Shown: positions 25,527 through 32,641 of the stretch, one piece after another
How the letters are laid out: every line of letters begins with the position of its first letter
Position numbering within the stretch: position 1 is the stretch's first letter
NCBI GenBank assembly: GCA_028697255.1
Contig: JAQVFM010000010.1
Coordinates: 1-42,790 of the forward strand
Reading direction: 5' to 3'
DNA length: 42,790 nucleotides
From: Oscillospiraceae bacterium
Lineage (GTDB): Bacteria; Bacillota; Clostridia; Oscillospirales; Acutalibacteraceae
Notes under the pieces: generated by a model
Databases searched by the model: none
Told to the model about the DNA's origin: nothing
Seen by the model: the letters and a program-made list of their open reading frames with translations, nothing else
Made by a program: the position numbers and the translations under genes

Positions 25527-26867
25527 TTATTTTTCGCTTATATTTTTAATAATGTCCATTACCATTCCTTTAAAAGATAAATCTTTTTGCATACGCGTTT
25601 CAACCTTCTTTATTGCGTACACAACCGTTGAATGGTCGCGCGTCCCGAACTCATGACCGATTGCTTTCATCGGCAACCCGGTAATATCCCTTACGACATA
25701 AATTGCAACCTGCCGTGCCTGGGAAATAGGAGCCGACCGTTTTGACGAACGAATGTCGTCCGGGGTAACATTGAGGGTGCGGCTAACCTCGTTGATAATA
25801 CGTTCAACAGTAATCGGAACAGGCTGGCTGTCATTGCGTATATCGCGAATTGCATTTTGTGCCGTGATGATAGACGGCTGCTCCCCGCCAAGAAGATATT
25901 GAGCTCGTATACGTTTGACAGCTCCCTCGAGCTGGCGGACATTATTTTTTAGCTGGGTAGCTATGTATTCTGCAATATTGTCGGGCATTGCAAGGTCCAA
26001 AAGCTGAGATTTTCTTTTTACAATTGCAATGCGTGTTTCAAGGTCGGGCGGCTGAATATCAGCAAGCAGTCCCATTTCAAAACGGGTGCGCAGCCTTTCC
26101 TCTAAAGTAGCTATTTCTTTTGGGGGCCTGTCCGATGTAAGAACAATCTGCTTGTTTGCCTGATGAAGCGCGTCAAATGTGTGGAAAAATTCCTCTTGAG
26201 TTGACACCTTGCCTGCGATAAATTGAATGTCATCAACAAGCAACACGTCAACCTGTCTGTATTTTGCACGAAAATCAGGTGTGCTGCCCGTACCTATTGC
26301 TTCTATAAGCTCGTTGGCAATGTATTCGCCCTTAGTGTAAATAATTTTGACCGAAGGCGAATTTTTTCGCACTTCATTGCATATTGCATAGAGAAGGTGT
26401 GTTTTTCCCAAGCCTGAGCCGCCATATATAAAAAGAGGATTATAGTAACCGGCAGGTTTACTTGCCACCGCCTGTGATGCCGCATGAGCAAATTTGTTTG
26501 AAGAACCTACAATAAAATTTTCAAAAGAATATTCATAATCAGAATCTTTTTGTCCGAAAAGATTGCCCGACTCGGAAGAATCGTCAATAGAAGTTAGGTT
26601 TCCCGATTTTATATCCTCGCTTGACTCGATTTTAAGACCAAGAGGAATACCGAGAACATGGTTGAATGCGTCGCACAGCCTGTCCGCGTAATGCTCGCTT
26701 ATAATCTTCTTTTGAAAATTAGTGTTGACAAAAACCACAACATTGCCGTCAGAAATGGAATGGGGCTCAATACAGCTAAGCCAGACATTGAATGCTACTT
26801 CGCTTATATCTTCCTGCTTTCTTAAATAATCGAGAATGCTTGACCAGACCTGTTTAATGGACTCCAT
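25527..26867 (-). CDS. dnaA: Chromosomal replication initiator protein DnaA
   Basis: The 446-residue AAA+ initiator. An N-terminal DnaB-interaction domain (about 1-80) is followed by a short variable linker. The AAA+ core has Walker A GGSGLGKTH at 149-157 and Walker B LLVDD at 209-213. Domain IV carries the DNA-binding signature RDHST at 410-414. ATG 26867 has AAGGAG upstream. The RDHST motif is canonical, so recognition of TTATNCACA-type boxes is expected. It has its own promoter, a leader of about 130 bases and a divergent infC operon upstream, instead of the rpmH gene usual in Firmicutes. Confidence 0.98.
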   Translation of the reverse strand: MESIKQVWSSILDYLRKQEDISEVAFNVWLSCIEPHSISDGNVVVFVNTNFQKKIISEHYADRLCDAFNHVLGIPLGLKIESSEDIKSGNLTSIDDSSESGNLFGQKDSDYEYSFENFIVGSSNKFAHAASQAVASKPAGYYNPLFIYGGSGLGKTHLLYAICNEVRKNSPSVKIIYTKGEYIANELIEAIGTGSTPDFRAKYRQVDVLLVDDIQFIAGKVSTQEEFFHTFDALHQANKQIVLTSDRPPKEIATLEERLRTRFEMGLLADIQPPDLETRIAIVKRKSQLLDLAMPDNIAEYIATQLKNNVRQLEGAVKRIRAQYLLGGEQPSIITAQNAIRDIRNDSQPVPITVERIINEVSRTLNVTPDDIRSSKRSAPISQARQVAIYVVRDITGLPMKAIGHEFGTRDHSTVVYAIKKVETRMQKDLSFKGMVMDIIKNISEK

Positions 26868-26928
26868 TAAAAAAACTCCTTAAACGTGAATATCATATCA
26901 GCGGTAAAGCCAGAAACCGATAAAAATA

Positions 26929-26948
26929 AAGGCGTGATAATACGCCTT
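26929..26948 (-). terminator. Terminator-like hairpin in the dnaA leader
   Basis: On the minus strand, AAGGCGT pairs with ACGCCTT across a 6-base loop, followed by TATTTTTATC. It lies about 50 bases after the predicted transcript start and about 60 bases before the dnaA start codon, so it may be an attenuator. The T-tract is interrupted and strength is uncertain. Confidence 0.45.
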
Positions 26949-27005
26949 AAAGGCTAAAGACGGCTTTCTGACACCGTTATAAAGCTGCATAACAAATCGA
27001 GAATA

Positions 27006-27034
27006 ATTGTATCACAAAATTAAAAAGTTTTCAA
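27006..27034 (-). promoter_or_regulatory. Probable sigma-A promoter for dnaA
   Basis: Minus strand: TTGAAA (27034-27029), a 17-base spacer, then TACAAT (27011-27006), preceded by a TG in the extended -10 position. Predicted start near 26999. The -35 box is 28 bases from that of the divergent infC promoter. Confidence 0.75.
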
Positions 27035-27062
27035 TCAAAAGCTCCCGCATTTTAAATTTTTA

Positions 27063-27091
27063 TTGACAAGTATATTACGTATTGCTATAAT
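27063..27091 (+). promoter_or_regulatory. Consensus sigma-A promoter for infC-rpmI-rplT
   Basis: Perfect TTGACA (27063-27068), a 17-base spacer and perfect TATAAT (27086-27091), with TG before the -10 box. This is the strongest promoter in the window. Predicted transcript start is near 27098, giving a leader of about 160 bases. Confidence 0.88.
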
Positions 27092-27102
27092 AGCTACGTA
27101 AT
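27074..27102. promoter_or_regulatory. Dyad around the infC -10 box (possible operator)
   Basis: ATTACGTA (27074-27081) and TACGTAAT (27095-27102) are perfect inverted repeats that flank the -10 box. The inside, GCTATAATAGC, is itself palindromic, leaving only two unpaired bases on the left side. A regulator bound here would cover the -10 element and transcript start. Confidence 0.55.
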
Positions 27103-27195
27103 AAACAAAGCAGAGCGATTTTGCCCGCTCTCACCGCCGGATTTTGTTCCTGGTTGGTCAATACGGTTAATACCCGGTTTTATACCGGGCGGTAT

Positions 27196-27221
27196 GCGGG
27201 CAGGGTTACTGTCCGCTTTTT
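27196..27221 (+). terminator. Attenuator terminator in the infC leader
   Basis: GCGGGCAG (27196-27203) pairs with CTGTCCGC (27209-27216), 8 bp with one wobble pair, around the loop GGTTA, followed by five T. It ends about 35 bases before infC. An upstream CCCGGT/ACCGGG hairpin (about 27172-27188) lies next to it. Firmicute infC operons are known to be controlled by L20 through leader attenuation, so this is the likely switch. Confidence 0.7.
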
Positions 27222-27256
27222 GTATTATTATAACTTTTATGGTGGAGGTGCTACTC

Positions 27257-27778
27257 ATAGCAATTAAGGAACTGCAGGTAAACAATCAGATTCGAGACAG
27301 CGAGCTTCGTGTTATTGACGAAAACGGCGAACAGATTGGCGTGATGTCGGTCGAGAAAGCAATGAAAATTGCCGAAAGCAAAAATTTGGATTTGGTTAAA
27401 ATCGCGCCAATGGTAAATCCGCCGGTTTGTCGTATTATGGATTACGGCAAATACCGTTTTGAACAGTCTAAACGCGAAAAGGAAGCTCGTAAAAAACAGC
27501 ACATAGTTGAAATCAAAGAAGTAAGGATCGGTCTTAATACCGATATTGGAGATTTCAACACCAAGGTGCGTCATGCCGCCCGCTTTCTTGGATCGGGCGA
27601 CAAGGTTAAAGTCTCTATTCGTTTCCGCGGCCGTGAACTTGGACACCCTGAAATCGGTTACGAGGTTATGAAGCGGTTCGCCGAGGCGTGTTCTGAATTT
27701 GGAAATGTTGAACGTCCCGCAAAAATGGAGGGGCGGCATATGATGATGTTCCTTGGCCCGAAACCACCAGCAAAGTGA
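27257..27778 (+). CDS. infC: Translation initiation factor IF-3 (non-standard ATA start)
   Basis: A 173-residue factor that binds the 30S subunit and proofreads start codons. The N-terminal domain begins KELQVNNQIRDSELRVID; the linker is lysine-rich; the C-terminal domain has KEVRIGLNTDIGDF and VKVSIRFRGRELGHPEIG. No ATG, GTG or TTG lies at a usable distance from the GGAGGT ribosome site (27244-27249). The only GTG nearby overlaps the site, and the first ATG codons are on it or inside the terminator. ATA 27257, seven bases after it, is the best start, and ATT 27263 is second. Rare start codons are known for infC elsewhere and allow autoregulation by IF-3. Confidence 0.9.
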   Translation: MAIKELQVNNQIRDSELRVIDENGEQIGVMSVEKAMKIAESKNLDLVKIAPMVNPPVCRIMDYGKYRFEQSKREKEARKKQHIVEIKEVRIGLNTDIGDFNTKVRHAARFLGSGDKVKVSIRFRGRELGHPEIGYEVMKRFAEACSEFGNVERPAKMEGRHMMMFLGPKPPAK

Positions 27779-27799
27779 CTATAAAGGAGGAAAACAGCA

Positions 27800-27997
27800 A
27801 TGCCCAAAATAAAAACGCACAGCGGCGCAAAAAAGCGCTTTAAGCTGACCAAGACAGGTAAGATAATGCGCGCAAAAGCGTATAAGTCCCATATTCTCAA
27901 TAAAAAAACAACAAAACGCAAAAGGAATCTCCGCAAGACCACAACAGTGGATGTCACGAATTCTGCGCAGGTCAAGCGCCTGATACCATATAAATAA
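27800..27997 (+). CDS. rpmI: 50S ribosomal protein L35
   Basis: A 65-residue, very basic protein beginning [21 protein letters not shown], the signature of L35, with [19 protein letters not shown] further on. It has a strong AAAGGAGG ribosome site and lies 21 bases after infC, in the conserved infC-rpmI-rplT operon. Confidence 0.97.
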   Translation: MPKIKTHSGAKKRFKLTKTGKIMRAKAYKSHILNKKTTKRKRNLRKTTTVDVTNSAQVKRLIPYK

Positions 27998-28021
27998 ACA
28001 GGGTTAAGGAGGTCAACAAAC

Positions 28022-28375
28022 ATGGCACGTATAAAGGGCGCTGTAATGACGCGCAAAAGAAGAAAGAAGACATTAAAGCTTGCCAGAGGCTATTTTGGAG
28101 CTAAATCCAAGCTTTTTAGAACGGCCAAACAGGCCGTTATGAAATCGGGTCAGTATGCTTACATCGGACGTAAACAGCGCAAGCGCGATTTCAGACGGCT
28201 GTGGATAACCCGTATTTCGGCCGCGGCCCGGATTAACGGAATCAATTATTCAACATTAATGAACGGTCTTAAAAAAGCAGAGATCAACCTAAACCGCAAA
28301 ATGCTCGCTGAGCTGGCGGTATCGGATGCTGCGGCATTTGCCGAACTTGTAAAAAAAGCTAAAGCTGCACTGTAA
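28022..28375 (+). CDS. rplT: 50S ribosomal protein L20
   Basis: A 117-residue basic protein that starts large-subunit assembly and, in Firmicutes, represses its own operon by binding the leader. Signatures are [32 protein letters not shown], and [20 protein letters not shown]. An AAGGAGG ribosome site lies upstream, 24 bases after rpmI. Confidence 0.97.
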   Translation: MARIKGAVMTRKRRKKTLKLARGYFGAKSKLFRTAKQAVMKSGQYAYIGRKQRKRDFRRLWITRISAAARINGINYSTLMNGLKKAEINLNRKMLAELAVSDAAAFAELVKKAKAAL

Positions 28376-28390
28376 ATAAGCTGTATTTTC

Positions 28391-28413
28391 GCCCGTCGGC
28401 AATGCCGGCGGGC
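28391..28413. other. Strong hairpin between rplT and the TrmH-family gene
   Basis: GCCCGTCGGC (28391-28400) pairs with GCCGGCGGGC (28404-28413), 10 bp with one wobble pair and a 3-base loop AAT. No T-tract follows on the plus strand, so it may be an RNA-stability or processing hairpin rather than a full terminator. Confidence 0.55.
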
Positions 28414-28462
28414 TCGGTATATATGGCAAAGAATTAAAAGCCGCATTCAAGGGGTGGGTTTT

Positions 28463-29257
28463 TTGGTTGTTACCAGCCGCCAAAACAAAATTGTGCGCAA
28501 AGTTAAGCGCCTGATGACCGACTCCGGGTTAAGGCGCAAAGAAGGTCTTTTTGCTATAGAGGGAATGCGCCTTTGCATAGACGCGGCGCTTTCCGGAGTT
28601 AAAATTCGCACACTGCTTTATACCGAGCAGGCTGCCCCAAAGCTTGGAATTCTGCGCGATACGAGTGATCAGGCGATAGAAATATCTCCCTGCGTTTCAA
28701 AAGCTATAAGTGAAACTACAACCCCCCAGGGTGTATTCTGCATATGTGAATTGCTTGACAACCGTTTGGGATTGGATACAATAATAAATAATCCAAATCC
28801 AAAAACAGGATATCTTGCGCTTGAAAACTTAAGAGATCCCGCAAACATGGGTACTATTATACGAACAGCCGAAGCTTTTGGCATTGACTGCCTGTTAATC
28901 TCGGATGGGTGTTGTGATATATATAACCCCAAGGTTCTTCGCGGAAGTATGGGCGGCGTGTTTCGACAGCCTATCGTATCGGTCGGTGACATGACATCGG
29001 CTGTAAAGCGGCTTATTGGTTCAGGTATAGAGTGCTTTGCATGTGTTGCAGGGCAGGATGCAGTATTGTTACAAAATGCCATAAAATCTGGCTGTGTATG
29101 CGTTATCGGGAATGAGGGAAACGGGCTAAAACCCGAAACAGCGGCGGCATGCTCAAAACGCATAACAATACCGATGACAGGACGTGCCGAGTCTCTTAAC
29201 GCTGCGATGGCTGCCGGTATTGTAATGTGGGAGATGTCAAAAGGTTTGCGGGGGTGA
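28463..29257 (+). CDS. TrmH/SpoU-family RNA 2'-O-methyltransferase
   Basis: A 264-residue SPOUT methyltransferase with an N-terminal RNA-binding domain (VTSRQNKIVRKVKRL) and the SpoU domain. Motif 1 is LENLRDPANMGTIIRTAEAFG, motif 2 is IGNEGNGL and motif 3 is IPMTGRAESLNAAMAAGI, forming the trefoil knot that binds SAM. It methylates rRNA or tRNA; the target cannot be told from sequence. TTG 28463 is the likely start, since the AAGGGG ribosome site (28449-28454) is suitably spaced. A GTG at 28454 overlaps that site. Common neighbour of infC-rpmI-rplT in Clostridia. Confidence 0.88.
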   Translation: MVVTSRQNKIVRKVKRLMTDSGLRRKEGLFAIEGMRLCIDAALSGVKIRTLLYTEQAAPKLGILRDTSDQAIEISPCVSKAISETTTPQGVFCICELLDNRLGLDTIINNPNPKTGYLALENLRDPANMGTIIRTAEAFGIDCLLISDGCCDIYNPKVLRGSMGGVFRQPIVSVGDMTSAVKRLIGSGIECFACVAGQDAVLLQNAIKSGCVCVIGNEGNGLKPETAAACSKRITIPMTGRAESLNAAMAAGIVMWEMSKGLRG

Positions 29258-29261
29258 ACAA

Positions 29262-30464
29262 GTGGACGACAGGCTTTATTGGATATGGCTCCAGGACGTG
29301 TTGTCGCCCGGCAGCTATAAGGCAGATGCTATTCTGCGTGAGTTCGGCACTGCCCGCAATGTATATGAATTGCCGGCGAAAAGCCTTGAACACTTTAAGT
29401 TGACAGATGCTCAGCTGGCTCGCTTTGCCGACAAATCGCTTAAAGGCGCAAGGTCGATTTTAAACGCTGCACTTACGGACTATGGATGGGTACTGACACC
29501 CGAAGATGCGCTGTACCCTTCAATACTGCGTGCGATTCAGGGCATACCCCTTGTACTTTACGGTCGCGGCGAATTCCCCGATTTAGATTTGCTGCCGTCT
29601 GTTGCTATTGTTGGAACACGTGCTGTAACGGCATATGGTCGGCGTGCAACAGCGATGATTGCGGGAGGTCTTTCTTTAGGCGGTACGGTTATTGTAAGCG
29701 GTGGAGCTTGGGGTGTTGACACAATAGCACATCTTGCTGCACTTGCGGCGGACAGCAAAACGATTGCGGTGCTGGGGTGCGGAACTGATATTGTCTATCC
29801 TCCTCAAAACGGCGGGCTTTTCAAGTCAATTACAAAAAAGGGAGCGGTGGTTTCCGAATACCCGCCCGGCACACCTCCATTGCGCCATCATTTTCCTCAG
29901 CGCAACCGGCTGATAAGCGGCATGTGTCTTGGTGTATGCATAACCGAGGCGCCTGCAAAAAGCGGCGCGATAATTACGGCGAATTATGCATTTGAGCAGG
30001 GGCGTGATGTGTTTGCGGTTGCTGGCGATATGCTTACAGGGCGAAGCGCAGGTACGGATATTCTGATACGTCGGGGTGCACAGCTTATAACTAATGCCAA
30101 AGATATCTTGCAGGAATACATAATCAGATTTCCCGATATAATAGACATAAAAGCGACCGAGTCAGTTCTTTCTGATTCACGCTTTGACATTGACAATCTT
30201 TTAATTGACAGGAGTTCGTCGGCCGGTCCTATAACCGGCTCACATGATTTAAAGCGGAAATCGGGCAAGCCAAAGTGTCCTGACGGCGTATCAGAGAACG
30301 CATGCTGTTTGTTTAAACTTCTTGACTGTAAGCCCCGTAAGCTTGACGAGCTGATTGATTTGTCAAAATTGCAAGCATCTCAGGTTATGACCGCACTAAC
30401 AGAACTCGAGCTTGCCGGGGGCATTTGCTGCACTCCCGAACGGTTATACTGTTTATGTAAATAA
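29262..30464 (+). CDS. dprA: DNA-processing protein DprA
   Basis: A 400-residue protein that loads RecA onto incoming single-stranded DNA in transformation. The Rossmann-like core has VAIVGTRAVTAYG, then GGAWGVDTIAH, LGCGTDIVYPPQN, SEYPPGTPPLRHHFPQRNR and AGDMLTGRSAGTDILIRRGA. In the dinucleotide-like loop, tryptophan replaces the usual arginine of GARGID. A C-terminal winged helix (about residues 345-400) is present. GTG 29262 starts four bases after the preceding stop codon. DprA also occurs in non-competent bacteria, so competence is not implied. Confidence 0.93.
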   Translation: MDDRLYWIWLQDVLSPGSYKADAILREFGTARNVYELPAKSLEHFKLTDAQLARFADKSLKGARSILNAALTDYGWVLTPEDALYPSILRAIQGIPLVLYGRGEFPDLDLLPSVAIVGTRAVTAYGRRATAMIAGGLSLGGTVIVSGGAWGVDTIAHLAALAADSKTIAVLGCGTDIVYPPQNGGLFKSITKKGAVVSEYPPGTPPLRHHFPQRNRLISGMCLGVCITEAPAKSGAIITANYAFEQGRDVFAVAGDMLTGRSAGTDILIRRGAQLITNAKDILQEYIIRFPDIIDIKATESVLSDSRFDIDNLLIDRSSSAGPITGSHDLKRKSGKPKCPDGVSENACCLFKLLDCKPRKLDELIDLSKLQASQVMTALTELELAGGICCTPERLYCLCK

Positions 30465-30467
30465 ATT

Positions 30468-30489
30468 ATATGCCGCAATTGCGGCATAT
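30468..30489. repeat. 22-base perfect palindrome upstream of topA
   Basis: Two complementary 11-base halves (ATATGCCGCAA and TTGCGGCATAT) with no loop, between the dprA stop and the topA ribosome site. A hairpin would need to melt the centre, so a dimeric-protein operator is as likely as an RNA element. No T-tract follows. Confidence 0.6.
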
Positions 30490-30506
30490 CGGAAAGGCCT
30501 GATTAT

Positions 30507-32600
30507 ATGTCAAAACTGGTAATTGTGGAGTCACCCGCAAAAGCCAAAACAATAGAAAAATATTTAGGGCAGGGTTATCATGTAGTTGCTTCTATGGGGC
30601 ATATACGCGATTTACCCAAAACATTGATGGGCGTCGACATAGAAAATGGATTTAAACCGCTGTATACCGACATTCCGGGCAAAACAGCGCTGATACGCAA
30701 ACTTAAATCAGCAGCTGCCGAAAGCGAAAGTATTATTTTGGCAACCGACCCCGACCGCGAGGGCGAAGCAATTTCATGGCATCTTGCCAATGTGCTTAAA
30801 ATTGACCATAGTCAAAAAAACCGAGTAACATTCAACGAAATTACAAAAAACGGCGTAACAAAGGGTATGGAATCACCTCGAAGTATTGATATGAACCTTG
30901 TTAATGCGCAGCAGGCGCGCCGTATTCTTGATCGAATTGTCGGATATAAGCTTAGTCCGTTTTTATGGAAAAAGATTCGAAAAGGGTTGTCGGCCGGTCG
31001 TGTACAGTCGGTAGCCGTGCGCATTATTGTTGACAGAGAGGATGAAATCCGCGCCTTCATATCCGAAGAATACTGGACTATTGACGCTATTCTATCAGTT
31101 AGCGAAACCGGGCCGGAATTTAAGGCGCGATTACACGGCACGCAGGACGGAAAAATAAAAATAGAAAACAAACAGGAAGCCGACAGTATTCTTAACGAGC
31201 TGCAAAATTCACAGTTTTCAGTTAAATCTGTAAAACGTGGCACACGAAAGGTATCACCCTCTCCCCCGTTTACGACTTCAACGCTGCAGCAGGAGGCCAG
31301 CCGGAAATTAGGGTTTGTAGCACGCCGGACGATGAAAGCAGCACAGGAGCTGTATGAGGGCGTCGAGGTTGAGGGCTATGGTGCAGTAGGTTTGATAACC
31401 TATATGAGAACAGACTCGCTGCGCATATCGGACGATGCGCGGCGAGAAGGCAGTGATTTTGTGCGCAGCCGCTGGGGTGAGCAGTACTTGCCTAAAAAGC
31501 CGCGCTTTTATAAATCAAAGAGTCCGTCACAGGACGCACATGAGGCAATACGGCCGACAATGCCCTACATCACTCCCGAAAAAGTTAAAGCTAATCTTAC
31601 TTCAGACCAATACAAGCTTTATAGGCTGATATGGGAACGCTTTATCGCAAGTTTAATGGCCGACTGTGAACATGATACGTGCAGAATGGATATTTCGGCC
31701 GGACAATATGTGTTCAAGGCGTCAGGGTATACTGTCAAGTTTGACGGATTTACGGTTTTGTATACTGAGGGCAGGGATGATGATAAGGAAACCGATGGTC
31801 CGGTCCCGGTACTGACCGAGGGAACTGTGCTGCATAAGCGTGAGCTTAAGGGAAACCAACACTTTACCCAGCCGCCTGCGCGCTATACCGAAGCAACACT
31901 GATAAAAACACTCGAGGAAAATGGCATAGGCCGCCCGTCGACCTATGCTCCGACTATCACTACTATTCTAACACGCGAATACGTTGAACGCGAAGGAAAG
32001 ACGCTAAAGCCCACAGCGCTTGGCGAAATAACCACGCGGCTAATGAAAGATAAATTTCCGAATATTGTGGATATTGATTTTACTGCAAATATGGAGCAGC
32101 AGCTTGACGAAATTGATTCGGGACAAAGCGATTGGGTAAATATACTAAAGGAGTTTTATGACGGATTTTCAAGCATGCTTGAAAAAGCTGAAAAGACTGC
32201 CGGTGATGAGCGCATTGCTGTGCCCGACGAGGTTAGCGACGAAATTTGTGAACTATGCGGGCGCAACATGGTTGTAAAAAGGGGACGATTTGGAAAATTT
32301 CTTGCATGTCCGGGATATCCGGATTGCAAAAACACAAAAAAAATAGTTAAGCAGACCGACGGTATATGTCCAGAATGCGGCGGGGCGATCATTATTAAAA
32401 AAACTAAAAAAAATCGAGTGTTTTACGGTTGTTCCAACTATCCCAATTGCAATTTTATGTCATGGAACGAACCTTCGAAAAAGATATGCCCGCAATGCGG
32501 CAAAACCCTGTTTATAAAAAAAGGCAAGCAAAAGGGATTGTTCTGTTTAACCGAGGATTGCGGTTATGCCGAAAAAATGGAGCAGTCGGAAAAGGTGTAA
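30507..32600 (+). CDS. topA: DNA topoisomerase I
   Basis: A 697-residue type IA topoisomerase that relaxes negative supercoils. The Toprim domain begins VIVESPAKAKTIEKYLG and contains ATDPDREGEAISWHL. The catalytic tyrosine is Tyr299 in GLITYMRTDSLR. The region FTQPPARYTEATLIKTLEE...GIGRPSTYAP is conserved. Three C-terminal four-cysteine zinc ribbons follow (starting CELCGR, CPECGG and CPQCGK). GGAAAGG precedes ATG 30507. Its neighbours dprA and trmFO are those of the Bacillus locus. Confidence 0.97.
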   Translation: MSKLVIVESPAKAKTIEKYLGQGYHVVASMGHIRDLPKTLMGVDIENGFKPLYTDIPGKTALIRKLKSAAAESESIILATDPDREGEAISWHLANVLKIDHSQKNRVTFNEITKNGVTKGMESPRSIDMNLVNAQQARRILDRIVGYKLSPFLWKKIRKGLSAGRVQSVAVRIIVDREDEIRAFISEEYWTIDAILSVSETGPEFKARLHGTQDGKIKIENKQEADSILNELQNSQFSVKSVKRGTRKVSPSPPFTTSTLQQEASRKLGFVARRTMKAAQELYEGVEVEGYGAVGLITYMRTDSLRISDDARREGSDFVRSRWGEQYLPKKPRFYKSKSPSQDAHEAIRPTMPYITPEKVKANLTSDQYKLYRLIWERFIASLMADCEHDTCRMDISAGQYVFKASGYTVKFDGFTVLYTEGRDDDKETDGPVPVLTEGTVLHKRELKGNQHFTQPPARYTEATLIKTLEENGIGRPSTYAPTITTILTREYVEREGKTLKPTALGEITTRLMKDKFPNIVDIDFTANMEQQLDEIDSGQSDWVNILKEFYDGFSSMLEKAEKTAGDERIAVPDEVSDEICELCGRNMVVKRGRFGKFLACPGYPDCKNTKKIVKQTDGICPECGGAIIIKKTKKNRVFYGCSNYPNCNFMSWNEPSKKICPQCGKTLFIKKGKQKGLFCLTEDCGYAEKMEQSEKV

Positions 32601-32641
32601 CCGGCAAACAACAGACGACTTCAAACAGGGAGCGTGATGTC

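Larger units (their letters stand above)
26868..27256. promoter_or_regulatory. Divergent dnaA-infC control region and replication-strand switch
   Basis: A 389-base gap between outward-facing genes. From left to right it holds the dnaA leader with a terminator-like hairpin (26929-26948), the dnaA promoter (27006-27034), an A/T-rich spacer, the infC promoter with a dyad round its -10 box (27063-27102), and the infC leader with at least three hairpins, the last being a terminator. Minus-strand genes run left from here and plus-strand genes run right, so the origin is probably nearby. I see no exact DnaA box in it. Confidence 0.6.

Noticed and set aside
27194-27256. Upstream ATG codons (27194, 27239) as infC starts
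   Set aside because: The first lies before the terminator stem and the second overlaps the region just before the GGAGGT ribosome site, so neither can use that site; the extra residues do not resemble IF-3.
28200-28208. Exact DnaA box (TGTGGATAA) in the window
   Set aside because: It lies inside rplT, where it encodes the conserved LWIT stretch of L20, and it is solitary. Most likely chance.
32429-32641. N-terminal extension of TrmFO back to 32429
   Set aside because: It overlaps the zinc-ribbon end of topA in another frame, has no family similarity, and ATG 32642 has a good ribosome site.
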